7,697 nucleotides of DNA from Gammaproteobacteria bacterium (GTDB lineage: Bacteria; Pseudomonadota; Gammaproteobacteria; Burkholderiales; Burkholderiaceae_C), in the NCBI GenBank assembly GCA_018903185.1, contig JAHIQV010000424.1, forward strand, positions 1-7,697. Reading direction: 5' to 3'. How positions within the stretch are numbered: position 1 is the first letter of the stretch; each line of letters begins with the position of its first letter. The notes under the pieces were generated by a model that saw only the letters and a program-made list of their open reading frames with translations, was not told where the DNA came from and searched no databases. Below are positions 1 to 6,328 of this stretch, piece after piece. The position numbers were made by a program, and so were the translations under genes.

Positions 1-531
1 GCACCGCACCCTCGCGCACCTTCACGTGGATGCAGTCCAGGTAGACGATGGGGTAGATGGCGTCCAGCGGGCTGGCCTGCCAGACCTTGACCTCTTCGCT
101 GACGGCGTCCGTCACAATGAAATCAGGCTTGGCGAGACCTCGGCGCCGTACATCTCCTGCGGGTAGCTCTGAATCTCACGCACCGTCATGCCGCGGGCGT
201 ACAGGGAGATGATTTTGTCGTCGAAGCCGTTCCAGCGGGTCTGGTGCTTGGGGATGAGCTGGGGCTCGAAGCTGCCATGGCGGTCGCGGGGTACTTCGAT
301 GAGCAGTTCGCCGAACTCGCCCTTGAGGGTCATCTTGCTCTTGCCGTTGCGGGTGTTGCCGCTGGCGTTGGCCACGGCTTCATGGCGTTCGTGGCCCAGG
401 TGCTCGGTCAGCTCGGCGTCCAGGGCTTTCCCCACCAGCAGCTTGGTCAGCTGCTTGAACAGGCCGTTCTCGCCAATCAGGTCTTCAGGCCTCTTGTGGT
501 CGACCAGCAGGCTGGCCAGCAGTTCTGCACA
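1..531 (-). pseudogene. IS256-family transposase remnant (frameshifted, 5'-truncated, runs off window)
   Basis: This is part of a DDE transposase of the IS256 (mutator-like) family. From about 528 downward the protein reads AELLASLLVDHKRPEDL, ENGLFKQLTK, EHLGHERHEA, TRNGKSKMTLKGEFG, EVPRDRHGSFEPQ, FDDKIISLYARGMT and [11 protein letters not shown], the usual N-terminal order of the family. It hits a TGA at 112-114. Moving to the frame that starts with GTG at 115-113 restores the family sequence ([13 protein letters not shown], then [15 protein letters not shown]), so one base has been lost near 115-118. The Asp at 37-35 in [11 protein letters not shown] should be the first catalytic Asp of the DDE triad; the other two acidic residues would lie outside the window. 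The start codon, the first ~15 residues and the terminal inverted repeat are missing, because homology stops abruptly at ~528-531 where integrase sequence begins. The reading frame runs open upstream to 867, but that part resembles no transposase. It is almost certainly inactive. A sequencing error could explain the frameshift but not the lost 5' end. Confidence 0.88.
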
Positions 532-689
532 CCCTCGGGAGAGACGACGACCTAGAGACCGTTGCCTCCGCCGCTGACCTTGTAGGCCCGCTCGCCAGGC
601 TGTAGTTCTCGCAGTTTGGCTTTCGTCAATCCGTGGCGCGCCCTCGCGCTCGCCATCCCAATCCGCGCCCGTTCCGTCGAGGTGTCCAT
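525..689 (-). pseudogene. Tyrosine integrase N-terminal remnant (DUF4102-like), amber-interrupted
   Basis: A short minus-strand reading frame starts at ATG 689-687, preceded at five bases by GGAG. It encodes MDTSTERARIGMASARARHG followed by LTKAKLRELQPGERAYKVSG and GGNGL. The stretch LTKAKLRELQPGERAYKVS-GG-GL matches the N-terminal DUF4102 arm-binding domain of P4-type tyrosine integrases, where a KL-xx-L-P-G-xx-AYKV-DG-GLYV pattern is typical. The next codon is TAG (554-552) where the family usually has Tyr. The frame then continues VVVSPEGV, which again fits the family, before homology ends at the transposase junction near 525-531. So about 50 codons of a normally ~400-codon gene remain, with a nonsense mutation, and the catalytic domain is gone. 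It lies just downstream of the guaA 3' end on the same strand, which is where the integrase of a guaA-targeting island is expected. The assignment comes from a short motif and memory of the family, so it is likely rather than certain. Confidence 0.66.
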
Positions 690-723
690 GAGATCTCCGA
701 TCCGTTCCTTGTCGCAGGACCGA

Positions 724-750
724 GATACCGTCATGGGGTCTGACGGTATC
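724..750. repeat. Perfect 10-7-10 inverted repeat upstream of the integrase remnant
   Basis: The arm GATACCGTCA (724-733) is followed by a 7-base spacer, TGGGGTC, and then by the exact reverse complement TGACGGTATC (741-750). The layout of inverted ~10-base arms around a 7-base spacer is like the core site of a tyrosine recombinase. It is equally like a dimeric repressor operator just upstream of the integrase start at 689. The core heptamer ACCGTCA recurs at 782-788 and 794-800, suggesting several binding sites for one protein. The symmetry is seen directly; the function is inferred. Confidence 0.6.
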
Positions 751-807
751 ACTGCAGGCCTGCCAGCTAAGGAGCCCGGTTACCGTCAAGTCAACCGTCA
801 GAACGCC

Positions 808-847
808 TGGGACGCCCTGGGATTCGATGGGACGCCGTTGGACGCTA
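808..847. repeat. Four tandem 10-base units, TGGGA(C/T)-like
   Basis: Four units start exactly ten bases apart at 808, 818, 828 and 838: TGGGACGCCC, TGGGATTCGA, TGGGACGCCG and TTGGACGCTA. Related CTTGGGA sequences occur at 879-885 and 899-905. Ten-base spacing puts the units on one face of the helix, as expected for cooperative protein binding such as integrase arm-type sites. The units are degenerate and short, so chance in GC-rich DNA is possible. Confidence 0.4.
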
Positions 848-903
848 AGTCCTTGTCCCCACAGCAAAATCGGGTTGTCTTGGGATGCTCGGAAACACCT
901 TGG

Positions 904-935
904 GACGATAATTGGGTCATTCCCACTCGATCGTC
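904..935. other. Nested palindrome over the guaA stop codon; candidate island attachment core
   Basis: Outer arms GACGAT (904-909) and ATCGTC (930-935) enclose inner arms TGGG (913-916) and CCCA (922-925), with a 5-base centre at 917-921 that contains the guaA stop codon. As RNA from the guaA strand it could fold into a 6-plus-4 bp hairpin with a small internal loop, but no U-run follows, so it is a poor intrinsic terminator. Because guaA 3' ends are known integration sites, this is a reasonable place for an attachment core. The matching second copy would be outside the window and I cannot confirm it. Confidence 0.33.
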
Positions 936-2533
936 GCTGGCGGCTTGCTGCTCACGTCGTAGGTCACACGGTTGATACCGCGCACCTCGTTGATGATGCG
1001 ACTGGATACCTTCTTGAGCAGCGCATACGGCAGCTCGGCCCAGTCGGCGGTCATGAAGTCGCTGGTCTGCACGGCGCGCAGCGCCACCACGTAGTCGTAG
1101 GTGCGGCCGTCGCCCATCACACCCACGCTCTTGACCGGCAGGAACACGGTGAAGGCCTGACTCGTGAGGTCGTACCAGCTCTTGCCGCTGGGGTGGTCGA
1201 TGGTGGAGCGCAGCTCTTCGATGAAGATGGCGTCGGCCCGGCGCAGCAGGTCGGCGTACTCCTTCTTCACCTCACCCAGGATGCGCACGCCCAGGCCCGG
1301 CCCCGGGAAGGGGTGGCGGTAGACCATGTCATGCGGCAGGCCGAGCGCCACGCCGAGTTCGCGCACCTCGTCCTTGAACAGATCACGCAGCGGTTCCAGC
1401 AACTTCAGGCCCAGCTGCTCGGGCAGGCCACCCACGTTGTGGTGGCTCTTGATGGTCACGGCCTTCTTGCTCTTGGCTCCACCGGATTCGATCACGTCCG
1501 GGTAAATAGTGCCTTGTGCCAACCACTTGGCGCCTTTTGTTGATGCACCACTTGAAATGAGTTTGGCGGCTTCGGCCTTGAATACCTCGACGAATTCGCG
1601 GCCGATGATCTTGCGTTTGGCTTCCGGATCGCTCACGCCGGCGAGGTGGCCGAGGAACTGGTCGGCCGCATCGACACGGATGACCTTGGCGTGCAGCTTG
1701 CCGACAAACATGTCCATCACCATGTCGCCCTCGTTCAGGCGCAACAGGCCGTGATCGACGAACACGCAGGTGAGTTGGTCGCCGATGGCACGGTGGATCA
1801 GGGCCGCGGCCACCGAAGAATCCACGCCGCCGGAAAGGCCCAGGATGACTTCCTCGTCGCCCACCTGGTCGCGGATCTTCTGCACCGCTTCTTCGATGTG
1901 GTCGCGCATCACCCAGTCGGCCCGCGTGGCGCAGATGTCGAGCACGAAACGCTCCAGCAGCGCCCTGCCCTGCACCGTGTGCGTCACTTCGGGGTGGAAC
2001 TGCACGGCGTAGTAGCCGCGATCCACATCGGCCATGCCGGCGATGGGGCAGCTGTCGGTGCTGGCCATGAGCTTGAATCCCGCAGGCATCTCGGTGACCT
2101 TGTCGCCGTGGCTCATCCACACCTTGAGCATGCCGTGGCCTTCCGGGGTGTGGAAGTCGGCGATGTCTTTCAGCAACGGTGTGTGGCCACGCGCGCGTAC
2201 TTCGGCGTAGCCAAACTCGCGCGTGGTGCCCGCCTCGACCTTGCCGCCCAGTTGCTGCGCCATGGTCTGCATGCCGTAGCAAATGCCCAGCACCGGCACG
2301 CCCAGTTCAAACACCGCATCGGGCGCCTTGTCGTCCACCTCGTAGACGCTGGCGTGGCTGCCCGAGAGGATCACGCCCTTGAGCTGGCCGTCGGCGGCGA
2401 ACTCGCGCACCCATTCGCTGCTCACGTCGCAAGGATGCACCTCGCAGTACACATGCGCCTCGCGCACGCGGCGGGCGATGAGCTGGGTGACCTGGGAACC
2501 AAAATCAAGAATGAGGATTTTCTGGTGTTGCAT
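917..2533 (-). CDS. guaA: GMP synthase (glutamine-hydrolysing)
   Basis: Cytosolic enzyme that amidates XMP to GMP using glutamine and ATP, the last step of guanine nucleotide synthesis. At 538 residues it has the usual length. An N-terminal class I glutamine amidotransferase domain (about 5-200) carries the nucleophile Cys85 in GICYGMQ and the His180/Glu182 pair in VQFHPEV. The ATP-pyrophosphatase domain follows, with the P-loop SGGVDSS at 234-240. The C-terminal dimerisation domain includes [15 protein letters not shown] at 406-420 and ends in the invariant-looking KPPATIEWE (530-538). All key residues I can check are present, so the gene appears intact. Its very 3' end is complete even though mobile-element debris begins just downstream, as expected when an island integrates and restores the target gene. 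The start ATG at 2533 fits the family N-terminus ([11 protein letters not shown]); no strong ribosome binding site precedes it. It probably shares a transcript with guaB. Confidence 0.97.
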   Translation of the reverse strand: MQHQKILILDFGSQVTQLIARRVREAHVYCEVHPCDVSSEWVREFAADGQLKGVILSGSHASVYEVDDKAPDAVFELGVPVLGICYGMQTMAQQLGGKVEAGTTREFGYAEVRARGHTPLLKDIADFHTPEGHGMLKVWMSHGDKVTEMPAGFKLMASTDSCPIAGMADVDRGYYAVQFHPEVTHTVQGRALLERFVLDICATRADWVMRDHIEEAVQKIRDQVGDEEVILGLSGGVDSSVAAALIHRAIGDQLTCVFVDHGLLRLNEGDMVMDMFVGKLHAKVIRVDAADQFLGHLAGVSDPEAKRKIIGREFVEVFKAEAAKLISSGASTKGAKWLAQGTIYPDVIESGGAKSKKAVTIKSHHNVGGLPEQLGLKLLEPLRDLFKDEVRELGVALGLPHDMVYRHPFPGPGLGVRILGEVKKEYADLLRRADAIFIEELRSTIDHPSGKSWYDLTSQAFTVFLPVKSVGVMGDGRTYDYVVALRAVQTSDFMTADWAELPYALLKKVSSRIINEVRGINRVTYDVSSKPPATIEWE

Positions 2534-2604
2534 GGCGGACGGTGGACTTCAGAAAAACAAAGGTCGCCCTGAAGACGACCCGTGGTGGCGAGAGGCTGCT
2601 CCAA

Positions 2605-2655
2605 CCCAGGGCAGCGCGGAACCGGCTTCGCCGGGCCGCCAGTACCGCCCCTGGG
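2605..2655. repeat. GC-rich nested hairpin in the guaB-guaA intergenic region
   Basis: The 148 bases between guaB and guaA (2534-2681) contain no gene but fold strongly. CCGGC (2622-2626) and GCCGG (2630-2634) form a tight hairpin with loop TTC, flanked by GCGG (2616-2619) against CCGC (2636-2639). An outer arm CCCAGGGC (2605-2612) can pair with GCCCCTGGG (2647-2655) with one bulge. From memory, similar GC-rich intergenic segments recur in Comamonadaceae genomes, so this may be a dispersed element. There is no T-run on either strand, so I do not call it a terminator. It could instead attenuate or stabilise the transcript between guaB and guaA. Confidence 0.55.
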
Positions 2656-2681
2656 GGTGACGCCGCAGGTGGCGCGGGGGG

Positions 2682-4151
2682 TCATTCAGCTCTGTAGTTC
2701 GGGGCTTCCTTGGTGATCTGCACGTCGTGCACATGGCTCTCGCGGATGCCGGCCGAGGTGATCTCGACGAACTCTGCCTTGTGCCGCATGTGCTCGATGG
2801 TCGGGCAACCGCAGTAGCCCATGGAAGCGCGCAGGCCGCCAGACATCTGATAAATGATGGACACGACCGAGCCCTTGTAGGGCACGCGGCCTTCGATGCC
2901 TTCCGGCACCAGCTTGTCGGCATTGGGGTTGCCGGTGCTGCTCTCCTGGAAATAGCGGTCGGCGCTGCCCTGCTGCATGGCACCGATGGACCCCATGCCG
3001 CGGTAGCTCTTGTAGCTGCGGCCCTGGAACAACACGATCTCGCCCGGGGCTTCTTCGGTGCCGGCGAACATGCCACCCATCATCACGGTGTTGGCGCCGG
3101 CCGCGATCGCCTTGGCGATGTCACCGCTGTAGCGGATACCGCCGTCGGCGATCATGGGCACGCCGGTGCCCTGCAGGGCGGTGGCCACATTGTCGATGGC
3201 CATGATCTGGGGCACGCCCACGCCGGCCACGATGCGGGTGGTGCAGATCGAGCCCGGGCCGATGCCCACCTTGACGCCGTCCGCGCCGGCTTCCACCAGC
3301 GCCATGGCGGCACCGCCGGTGGCGATGTTGCCGCCGATCACGTCCACCTGCGGGTAGTTCTGCTTGACCCAGCGCACGCGGTCGATCACACCCTTGCTGT
3401 GGCCGTGTGCCGTGTCCACCACGATCGCGTCCACGCCCGCCTTGACCAGCGCTTCCACGCGTTCTTCGGTACCCTCGCCCACACCCACCGCGGCGCCCAC
3501 GCGCAGACGGCCCGCAGCATCGCGCGCGGCGCTGGGGAAGTTGAGCTGCTTGGTGATGTCCTTCACCGTGATCAGGCCCTTGAGCTCAAAGTTGTCGTTC
3601 ACGAGCAGCAGGCGTTCCAGCTTGTGCTTGTTGAGCAGGGTCTTGGCCTCGGCCGGTGTGGTGCCGTCGGGCATGGTGATCAGGCGCTCGCGCGGCGTCA
3701 TGATCTCGCTGACCGGCAGGTCGTAGCGGGTTTCAAAGCGCAGGTCGCGGCCGGTAACGATGCCGACCACGCGGCCTGCCTCCAGCACCGGGAAGCCCGA
3801 AATGCCCAGGTCGTCGGACAGCTTCATGACCTCACGGATCGTGGTCTGCGGCGTGATGACCACCGGATCGCGCAGAACGCCCGACTCGTAACGTTTGACC
3901 TTGGCCACATGGGCGGCCTGCTCGGCTGGGGTGAGGTTTTTGTGGATGATGCCGATGCCGCCTTCCTGGGCAATGGCAATCGCCAGCCGGGCCTCGGTCA
4001 CGGTGTCCATCGCAGCCGAGACCAAGGGCAGGTTCAGCTTGATGTTGCGGGAGAACTGGGTGGCGAGGGAGGTGTCCTTGGGAAGGACCTGGGAGTACGC
4101 TGGCACCAACAAGACATCGTCGAAGGTGAGCGCTTTGCCGAGTAGGCGCAT
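2682..4151 (-). CDS. guaB: Inosine-5'-monophosphate dehydrogenase
   Basis: Cytosolic NAD-dependent oxidation of IMP to XMP, the first committed step toward GMP. The 489-residue product has the normal length for bacterial IMPDH. The barrel begins with [17 protein letters not shown] (4-20) and [20 protein letters not shown] (45-64). Two CBS repeats lie at about 92-205. The catalytic loop GPGSICTTR (298-306) carries Cys303, and the flap has [10 protein letters not shown] (383-392) and the general-base dyad Arg399-Tyr400 in ADRYFQ. The C-terminal part contains [13 protein letters not shown]. The frame stays open upstream to 4337, but the start is set at ATG 4151 because the family begins [10 protein letters not shown] and GGAG lies nine bases upstream. 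guaA follows 148 bases downstream on the same strand, as in the classical guaBA operon. No damage is visible. Confidence 0.97.
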   Translation of the reverse strand: MRLLGKALTFDDVLLVPAYSQVLPKDTSLATQFSRNIKLNLPLVSAAMDTVTEARLAIAIAQEGGIGIIHKNLTPAEQAAHVAKVKRYESGVLRDPVVITPQTTIREVMKLSDDLGISGFPVLEAGRVVGIVTGRDLRFETRYDLPVSEIMTPRERLITMPDGTTPAEAKTLLNKHKLERLLLVNDNFELKGLITVKDITKQLNFPSAARDAAGRLRVGAAVGVGEGTEERVEALVKAGVDAIVVDTAHGHSKGVIDRVRWVKQNYPQVDVIGGNIATGGAAMALVEAGADGVKVGIGPGSICTTRIVAGVGVPQIMAIDNVATALQGTGVPMIADGGIRYSGDIAKAIAAGANTVMMGGMFAGTEEAPGEIVLFQGRSYKSYRGMGSIGAMQQGSADRYFQESSTGNPNADKLVPEGIEGRVPYKGSVVSIIYQMSGGLRASMGYCGCPTIEHMRHKAEFVEITSAGIRESHVHDVQITKEAPNYRAE

Positions 4152-4160
4152 GGGGTAAAG

Positions 4161-4179
4161 CTCCAAAAGCACTATTGTA
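4161..4179 (-). promoter_or_regulatory. Probable guaB promoter -10 box and ribosome binding site
   Basis: On the minus strand a good -10 hexamer TACAAT lies at 4179-4174, followed by the Shine-Dalgarno GGAG at 4164-4161 and the guaB ATG at 4151. Initiation about seven bases past the -10 box would leave a leader of roughly 16 bases. No clear TTGACA-like -35 box is seen 16-18 bases upstream. I see no recognisable purine-repressor operator in the 173-base divergent gap (4152-4324). Confidence 0.55.
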
Positions 4180-4311
4180 TCCGGGCGCCCAGTGCCGTTG
4201 CGGAGTGCCCATGCCTTCCCGTGCAGCGTATGAGCGAAGCAAAAATGCCTCTGCGAATCAACTCTGGCACCGGCGCGGCAGGCCAGACGCCCTAGGCGCC
4301 GGATGGAAACG

Positions 4312-4318
4312 TTAAACT
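4312..4318 (+). promoter_or_regulatory. Possible -10 element for the DUF4124 gene (leaderless start?)
   Basis: TTAAACT at 4312-4318 resembles a sigma-70 -10 box and ends six bases before the ATG at 4325. Transcription would then begin at or beside the start codon, giving a leaderless mRNA. That fits the lack of a properly spaced Shine-Dalgarno before 4325. No good -35 box is visible, so the call is tentative. Confidence 0.3.
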
Positions 4319-4324
4319 GGATGG

Positions 4325-4882
4325 ATGGAACTCTCAACCTTTTCCCTGGCCGGTTACCTCAAGTTCGCGCTCGGCGCGTTGACTGTTTTGGCCTGCAGCA
4401 GCGCCCCCGCCCAATGGCTGTGGATTGATTCTGCCGGCAACAAGGTGTTCAGCGACACCGCCCCGGCGCCCGGGGTGCCTGACAAGAACATTCTGAAGCG
4501 GCCCGGCTTGCGCAGCGCCCCCGCAACGGTGGAAACTGAAACGCCGGTTGGGGCACCCCAGGCGGCCGCGCCCTTGAGCCCACCCAAACCCAGTGGGCGC
4601 GACGCGGCGCTGGAAGCGAAGAAAAAGCAGGCCGAAGAAGCCGAACTGGCGAAACAGAAAGCAGAGGCCGAAAAAATGGCCAAGGCACGGGCAGAAAACT
4701 GCGATCGAGCACGGCGTGCCAAAGCGACACTGGATTCGGGCGTTCGTGTGGCGACCACCAACGCCAAGGGTGAACGCGAGATCATGGACGACCAGGCTCG
4801 GGCGGCCGAAACCCAAAGGCTCAGCGAGATCATCCGCACCGATTGTGGCCCGGCTCCCCAGGCCCAAACCCAAGCCCAGTAA
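4325..4882 (+). CDS. Exported DUF4124-domain protein with charged coiled-coil
   Basis: Conserved proteobacterial exported protein of unknown function. Residues 1-29 form a signal sequence with a hydrophobic core ([14 protein letters not shown]) and a type I cleavage option after APA. VLAC at 21-24 is also a loose lipobox, so a lipoprotein with Cys24 at its N-terminus cannot be excluded. The DUF4124 motif follows at about 30-50 ([18 protein letters not shown]), comparable to the family pattern W-D-x-G-x-VYSD. Next come a proline/alanine-rich linker (64-90) and a Lys/Glu/Ala-rich helix (about 92-125) likely to form a coiled coil. The C-terminal segment holds two cysteines, Cys126 and Cys174, which could form a periplasmic disulfide. 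At 185 residues it is a normal size for these proteins. It is divergent from guaB and convergent with rnfH. The function is unknown; a cell-envelope role is inferred only from export. Confidence 0.85.
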   Translation: MELSTFSLAGYLKFALGALTVLACSSAPAQWLWIDSAGNKVFSDTAPAPGVPDKNILKRPGLRSAPATVETETPVGAPQAAAPLSPPKPSGRDAALEAKKKQAEEAELAKQKAEAEKMAKARAENCDRARRAKATLDSGVRVATTNAKGEREIMDDQARAAETQRLSEIIRTDCGPAPQAQTQAQ

Positions 4883-4893
4883 GACCACTGTCC

Positions 4894-4913
4894 GAGGGAT
4901 GGATTCATCCCTC
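4894..4913. terminator. Candidate bidirectional terminator between convergent genes
   Basis: A perfect 8-bp stem, GAGGGATG (4894-4901) and CATCCCTC (4906-4913), encloses the loop GATT. It fills the 40-base gap between the stop codons of the DUF4124 gene (plus) and rnfH (minus), where a shared terminator is expected. Neither side has a clear U-run, so termination may be inefficient or need help. Confidence 0.62.
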
Positions 4914-4922
4914 CAAGGACGA

Positions 4923-5252
4923 TCAGTAGCCCGCTTTGGAGCCCGGCCGGCGCCGGGCAAACAAGCCTGCCCCGCGGGCACCCTGCCCCACAAAACGCTC
5001 CCTGCGTGCCACCTTCGGGTCCACCCGGAGAGCGCGGTACACCTCCACCCGATCACCCTCCCGCAGCACCGTGGACGGCGTGGCTTTGTGCCCCCAGATA
5101 CCCAGAGCCAGCGGCTCATTCCGTATTTCCGGAAAAAGACTCAGCCAGCCGCTTTCCGTCAGCGCCTGGGCGACGCTGCAGCCTTCGGCAACCTGCAACA
5201 CCCGTTCATGCACCGTGCGCGGCGCACTGGCGTAGACCAGCGTGACGTTCAT
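4923..5252 (-). CDS. rnfH: RnfH family protein (RatB/PasI-like, UPF0125)
   Basis: Small ubiquitin-fold-type protein of 109 residues. The N-terminus MNVTLVYASAPR, the middle GIWGHKA (51-57) and the signature REGDRVEVYRALRVDPKVAR (64-83) followed by RRERF are characteristic of RnfH. The family name comes from some rnf clusters, but the usual genomic partner is ratA, as here. In Escherichia coli the equivalent gene is called ratB or pasI and has been proposed as an antitoxin for the ratA product; that role is disputed. Its ATG at 5252 overlaps the ratA stop by four bases (ATGA), so the two are probably translationally coupled. The last ~20 residues are basic and Gly/Arg-rich and look poorly conserved. 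It converges on the DUF4124 gene. Confidence 0.92.
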   Translation of the reverse strand: MNVTLVYASAPRTVHERVLQVAEGCSVAQALTESGWLSLFPEIRNEPLALGIWGHKATPSTVLREGDRVEVYRALRVDPKVARRERFVGQGARGAGLFARRRPGSKAGY

Positions 5253-5692
5253 GCGCCGTACACCGCGTCGGCGCGCTTCACGAAGGCATCCACCAGATTG
5301 CCCGCGATCTTGTCAAACACGGGCCCCACCAGCTTGGCCAGTGTGTTGCTGGAGAACCCGTAGGTCAGACGGAACTCCACCTTGCAGGCCCGCTCCGTAC
5401 CGTCACCCAGGGGCGTGAAATCCCAGCAGCCTTCCAGATGCGAAAACGGTCCATCCACCAGCTCCATCAGCACCTGGCGGTCGTCCACGTGGGTGTTGCG
5501 GGTCGTGAAACTGTGGCGCAGGCCGCTGATGGACATGCCCACCTTGGCCACCATGCCCTCTTCGCCGCGTTCAACCACTTCGCCGTGGTCGCACCAGGGC
5601 AAAAACTGCGGATAGTGGTGCACATCGGTCACCAGCGCAAACATTTCGTGTGCGCTGTGCCAGAGCAAGACAGACTTTTGAATCGTTTTCAT
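5249..5692 (-). CDS. ratA: RatA/PasT family START-like protein (COQ10-type polyketide cyclase fold)
   Basis: A 147-residue protein of the START/SRPBCC superfamily. Family members in Escherichia coli are reported to bind the 50S subunit and block subunit association (RatA) or to affect persistence (PasT). The mitochondrial homologue COQ10 binds coenzyme Q, so a respiratory role is also likely. Visible signatures are MKTIQKSVLLWHSAHEMFAL (1-20), VTDVHHYPQFLPWC (21-34), DGPFSHLEGCWDFTPL (80-95) and the C-terminal amphipathic helix FDKIAGNLVDAFVKRADAVY. Length and motifs are complete. It is the first gene of a two-gene unit with rnfH and is divergent from smpB, the same layout as in E. coli. No good Shine-Dalgarno is seen before ATG 5692, but the N-terminus fits the family. 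Confidence 0.93.
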   Translation of the reverse strand: MKTIQKSVLLWHSAHEMFALVTDVHHYPQFLPWCDHGEVVERGEEGMVAKVGMSISGLRHSFTTRNTHVDDRQVLMELVDGPFSHLEGCWDFTPLGDGTERACKVEFRLTYGFSSNTLAKLVGPVFDKIAGNLVDAFVKRADAVYGA

Positions 5693-5741
5693 ACAATCAG
5701 GCGGTCATTTCAGGCAACCCGCCAACAATGACATGCCGCCC

Positions 5742-5765
5742 GGCAGCTTCTTCGCTGCCATTGTA
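5742..5765 (-). promoter_or_regulatory. Possible ratA promoter and overlapping inverted repeat in the ratA-smpB gap
   Basis: The divergent gap 5693-5795 holds a minus-strand -10-like TACAAT at 5765-5760, the same hexamer as before guaB, with a weak -35 (CAGTTG) 17 bases upstream. Directly downstream is a perfect inverted repeat, GGCAGC (5742-5747), loop TTCTTC, GCTGCC (5754-5759). It would overlap the expected transcription start and could be an operator or a leader hairpin. No clear smpB promoter is seen on the plus strand. Confidence 0.4.
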
Positions 5766-5795
5766 TTGGCCAGAAACGGCCGCAACTGACACTCC

Positions 5796-6290
5796 ATGGC
5801 CACCAAACCCAGTAAAAGCGCGCCCACCAAGGGCGTCGACAGCCGCATTGCCGACAACAAGAAGGCGCTGTTCAACTACGCGATCGAGGAGCGTTTCGAG
5901 GCCGGCATGGTGCTCGAAGGCTGGGAGGTCAAAGCGCTGCGCGAAGGCAAGGTGCAGCTGACCGATGGCTATGTCGTCATCCGCGAAGGCGAGCTGTTCC
6001 TGATCGGGTGCCAGATCAATCCGCTCAACACCGCCTCGACCCACGTCAGCCCGGACTCGGTGCGCACCAAAAAACTGCTGCTGCACCGCGACCAGATCAG
6101 CCGCCTCATCGGCAAGATCGAACAGAAGGGCTACACCCTGGTGCCGCTCAACCTGCACTGGAAAAATGGCAAGGTGAAGTGTGAAATGGCCCTGGCCAAG
6201 GGCAAGGCCGAACACGACAAGCGCGACACCATCAAGGAGCGTGAAGGCAAGCGCGAGGTCGAACGGGCGATGAAGAGCCACAGCCGCTGA
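5796..6290 (+). CDS. smpB: SsrA-binding protein SmpB
   Basis: SmpB binds tmRNA and delivers it to stalled ribosomes in trans-translation, where stalled peptides are tagged for degradation. The 164-residue product is typical. After a short basic N-terminal extension it shows [20 protein letters not shown] (21-40), [20 protein letters not shown] (41-60) and [10 protein letters not shown] (68-77), the OB-fold region that contacts tmRNA. A tail rich in Lys, Arg and Glu, [20 protein letters not shown] (136-155), forms the helix inserted into the mRNA channel. It is divergent from ratA, a conserved arrangement. The tmRNA gene itself is not in this window. The upstream Shine-Dalgarno is weak, but the start agrees with the family. 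Confidence 0.97.
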   Translation: MATKPSKSAPTKGVDSRIADNKKALFNYAIEERFEAGMVLEGWEVKALREGKVQLTDGYVVIREGELFLIGCQINPLNTASTHVSPDSVRTKKLLLHRDQISRLIGKIEQKGYTLVPLNLHWKNGKVKCEMALAKGKAEHDKRDTIKEREGKREVERAMKSHSR

Positions 6291-6328
6291 GACCGGGCGG
6301 TCGATCAATGGCCTATGCCGATGAACTC

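Larger units (their letters stand above)
690..916. other. Non-coding stretch between guaA and integrase remnant, rich in short repeats
   Basis: This 227-base gap has no convincing gene. Frames open across it on either strand do not resemble any family and have no good ribosome binding site. It holds the inverted repeat at 724-750, extra copies of the heptamer ACCGTCA, four 10-base phased TGGGA-like units at 808-847, and two more CTTGGGA copies at 879-885 and 899-905. A weak minus-strand promoter for the integrase remnant is possible (TTGACT at 794-789, 18-base gap, TTAGCT at 770-765). If an island once integrated here, this would be the integrase control region with accessory recombinase sites. 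Confidence 0.5.

Noticed and set aside
112..118. Programmed ribosomal frameshift in the transposase
   Set aside because: IS256-family transposases are made from a single frame, and there is no slippery heptamer at the site. A simple one-base loss explains it better.
244..555. Plus-strand 103-codon frame over the transposase remnant
   Set aside because: It is the antisense image of conserved transposase codons. Its hydrophobic look follows from codon complementarity.
1646..2572. 308-codon plus-strand open frame
   Set aside because: It is the antisense shadow of guaA, with the same compositional artefact and no domain features.
2727..4145. Very long (472-codon) plus-strand open frame
   Set aside because: It is an exact antisense shadow of guaB caused by strong third-position GC bias. 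Its His/Ala/Gly-rich product resembles no family.
4334..5119. 261-codon minus-strand open frame across the DUF4124 gene and into rnfH
   Set aside because: It overlaps two supported genes, is low-complexity Gly/Arg-rich, and has no recognisable motif.
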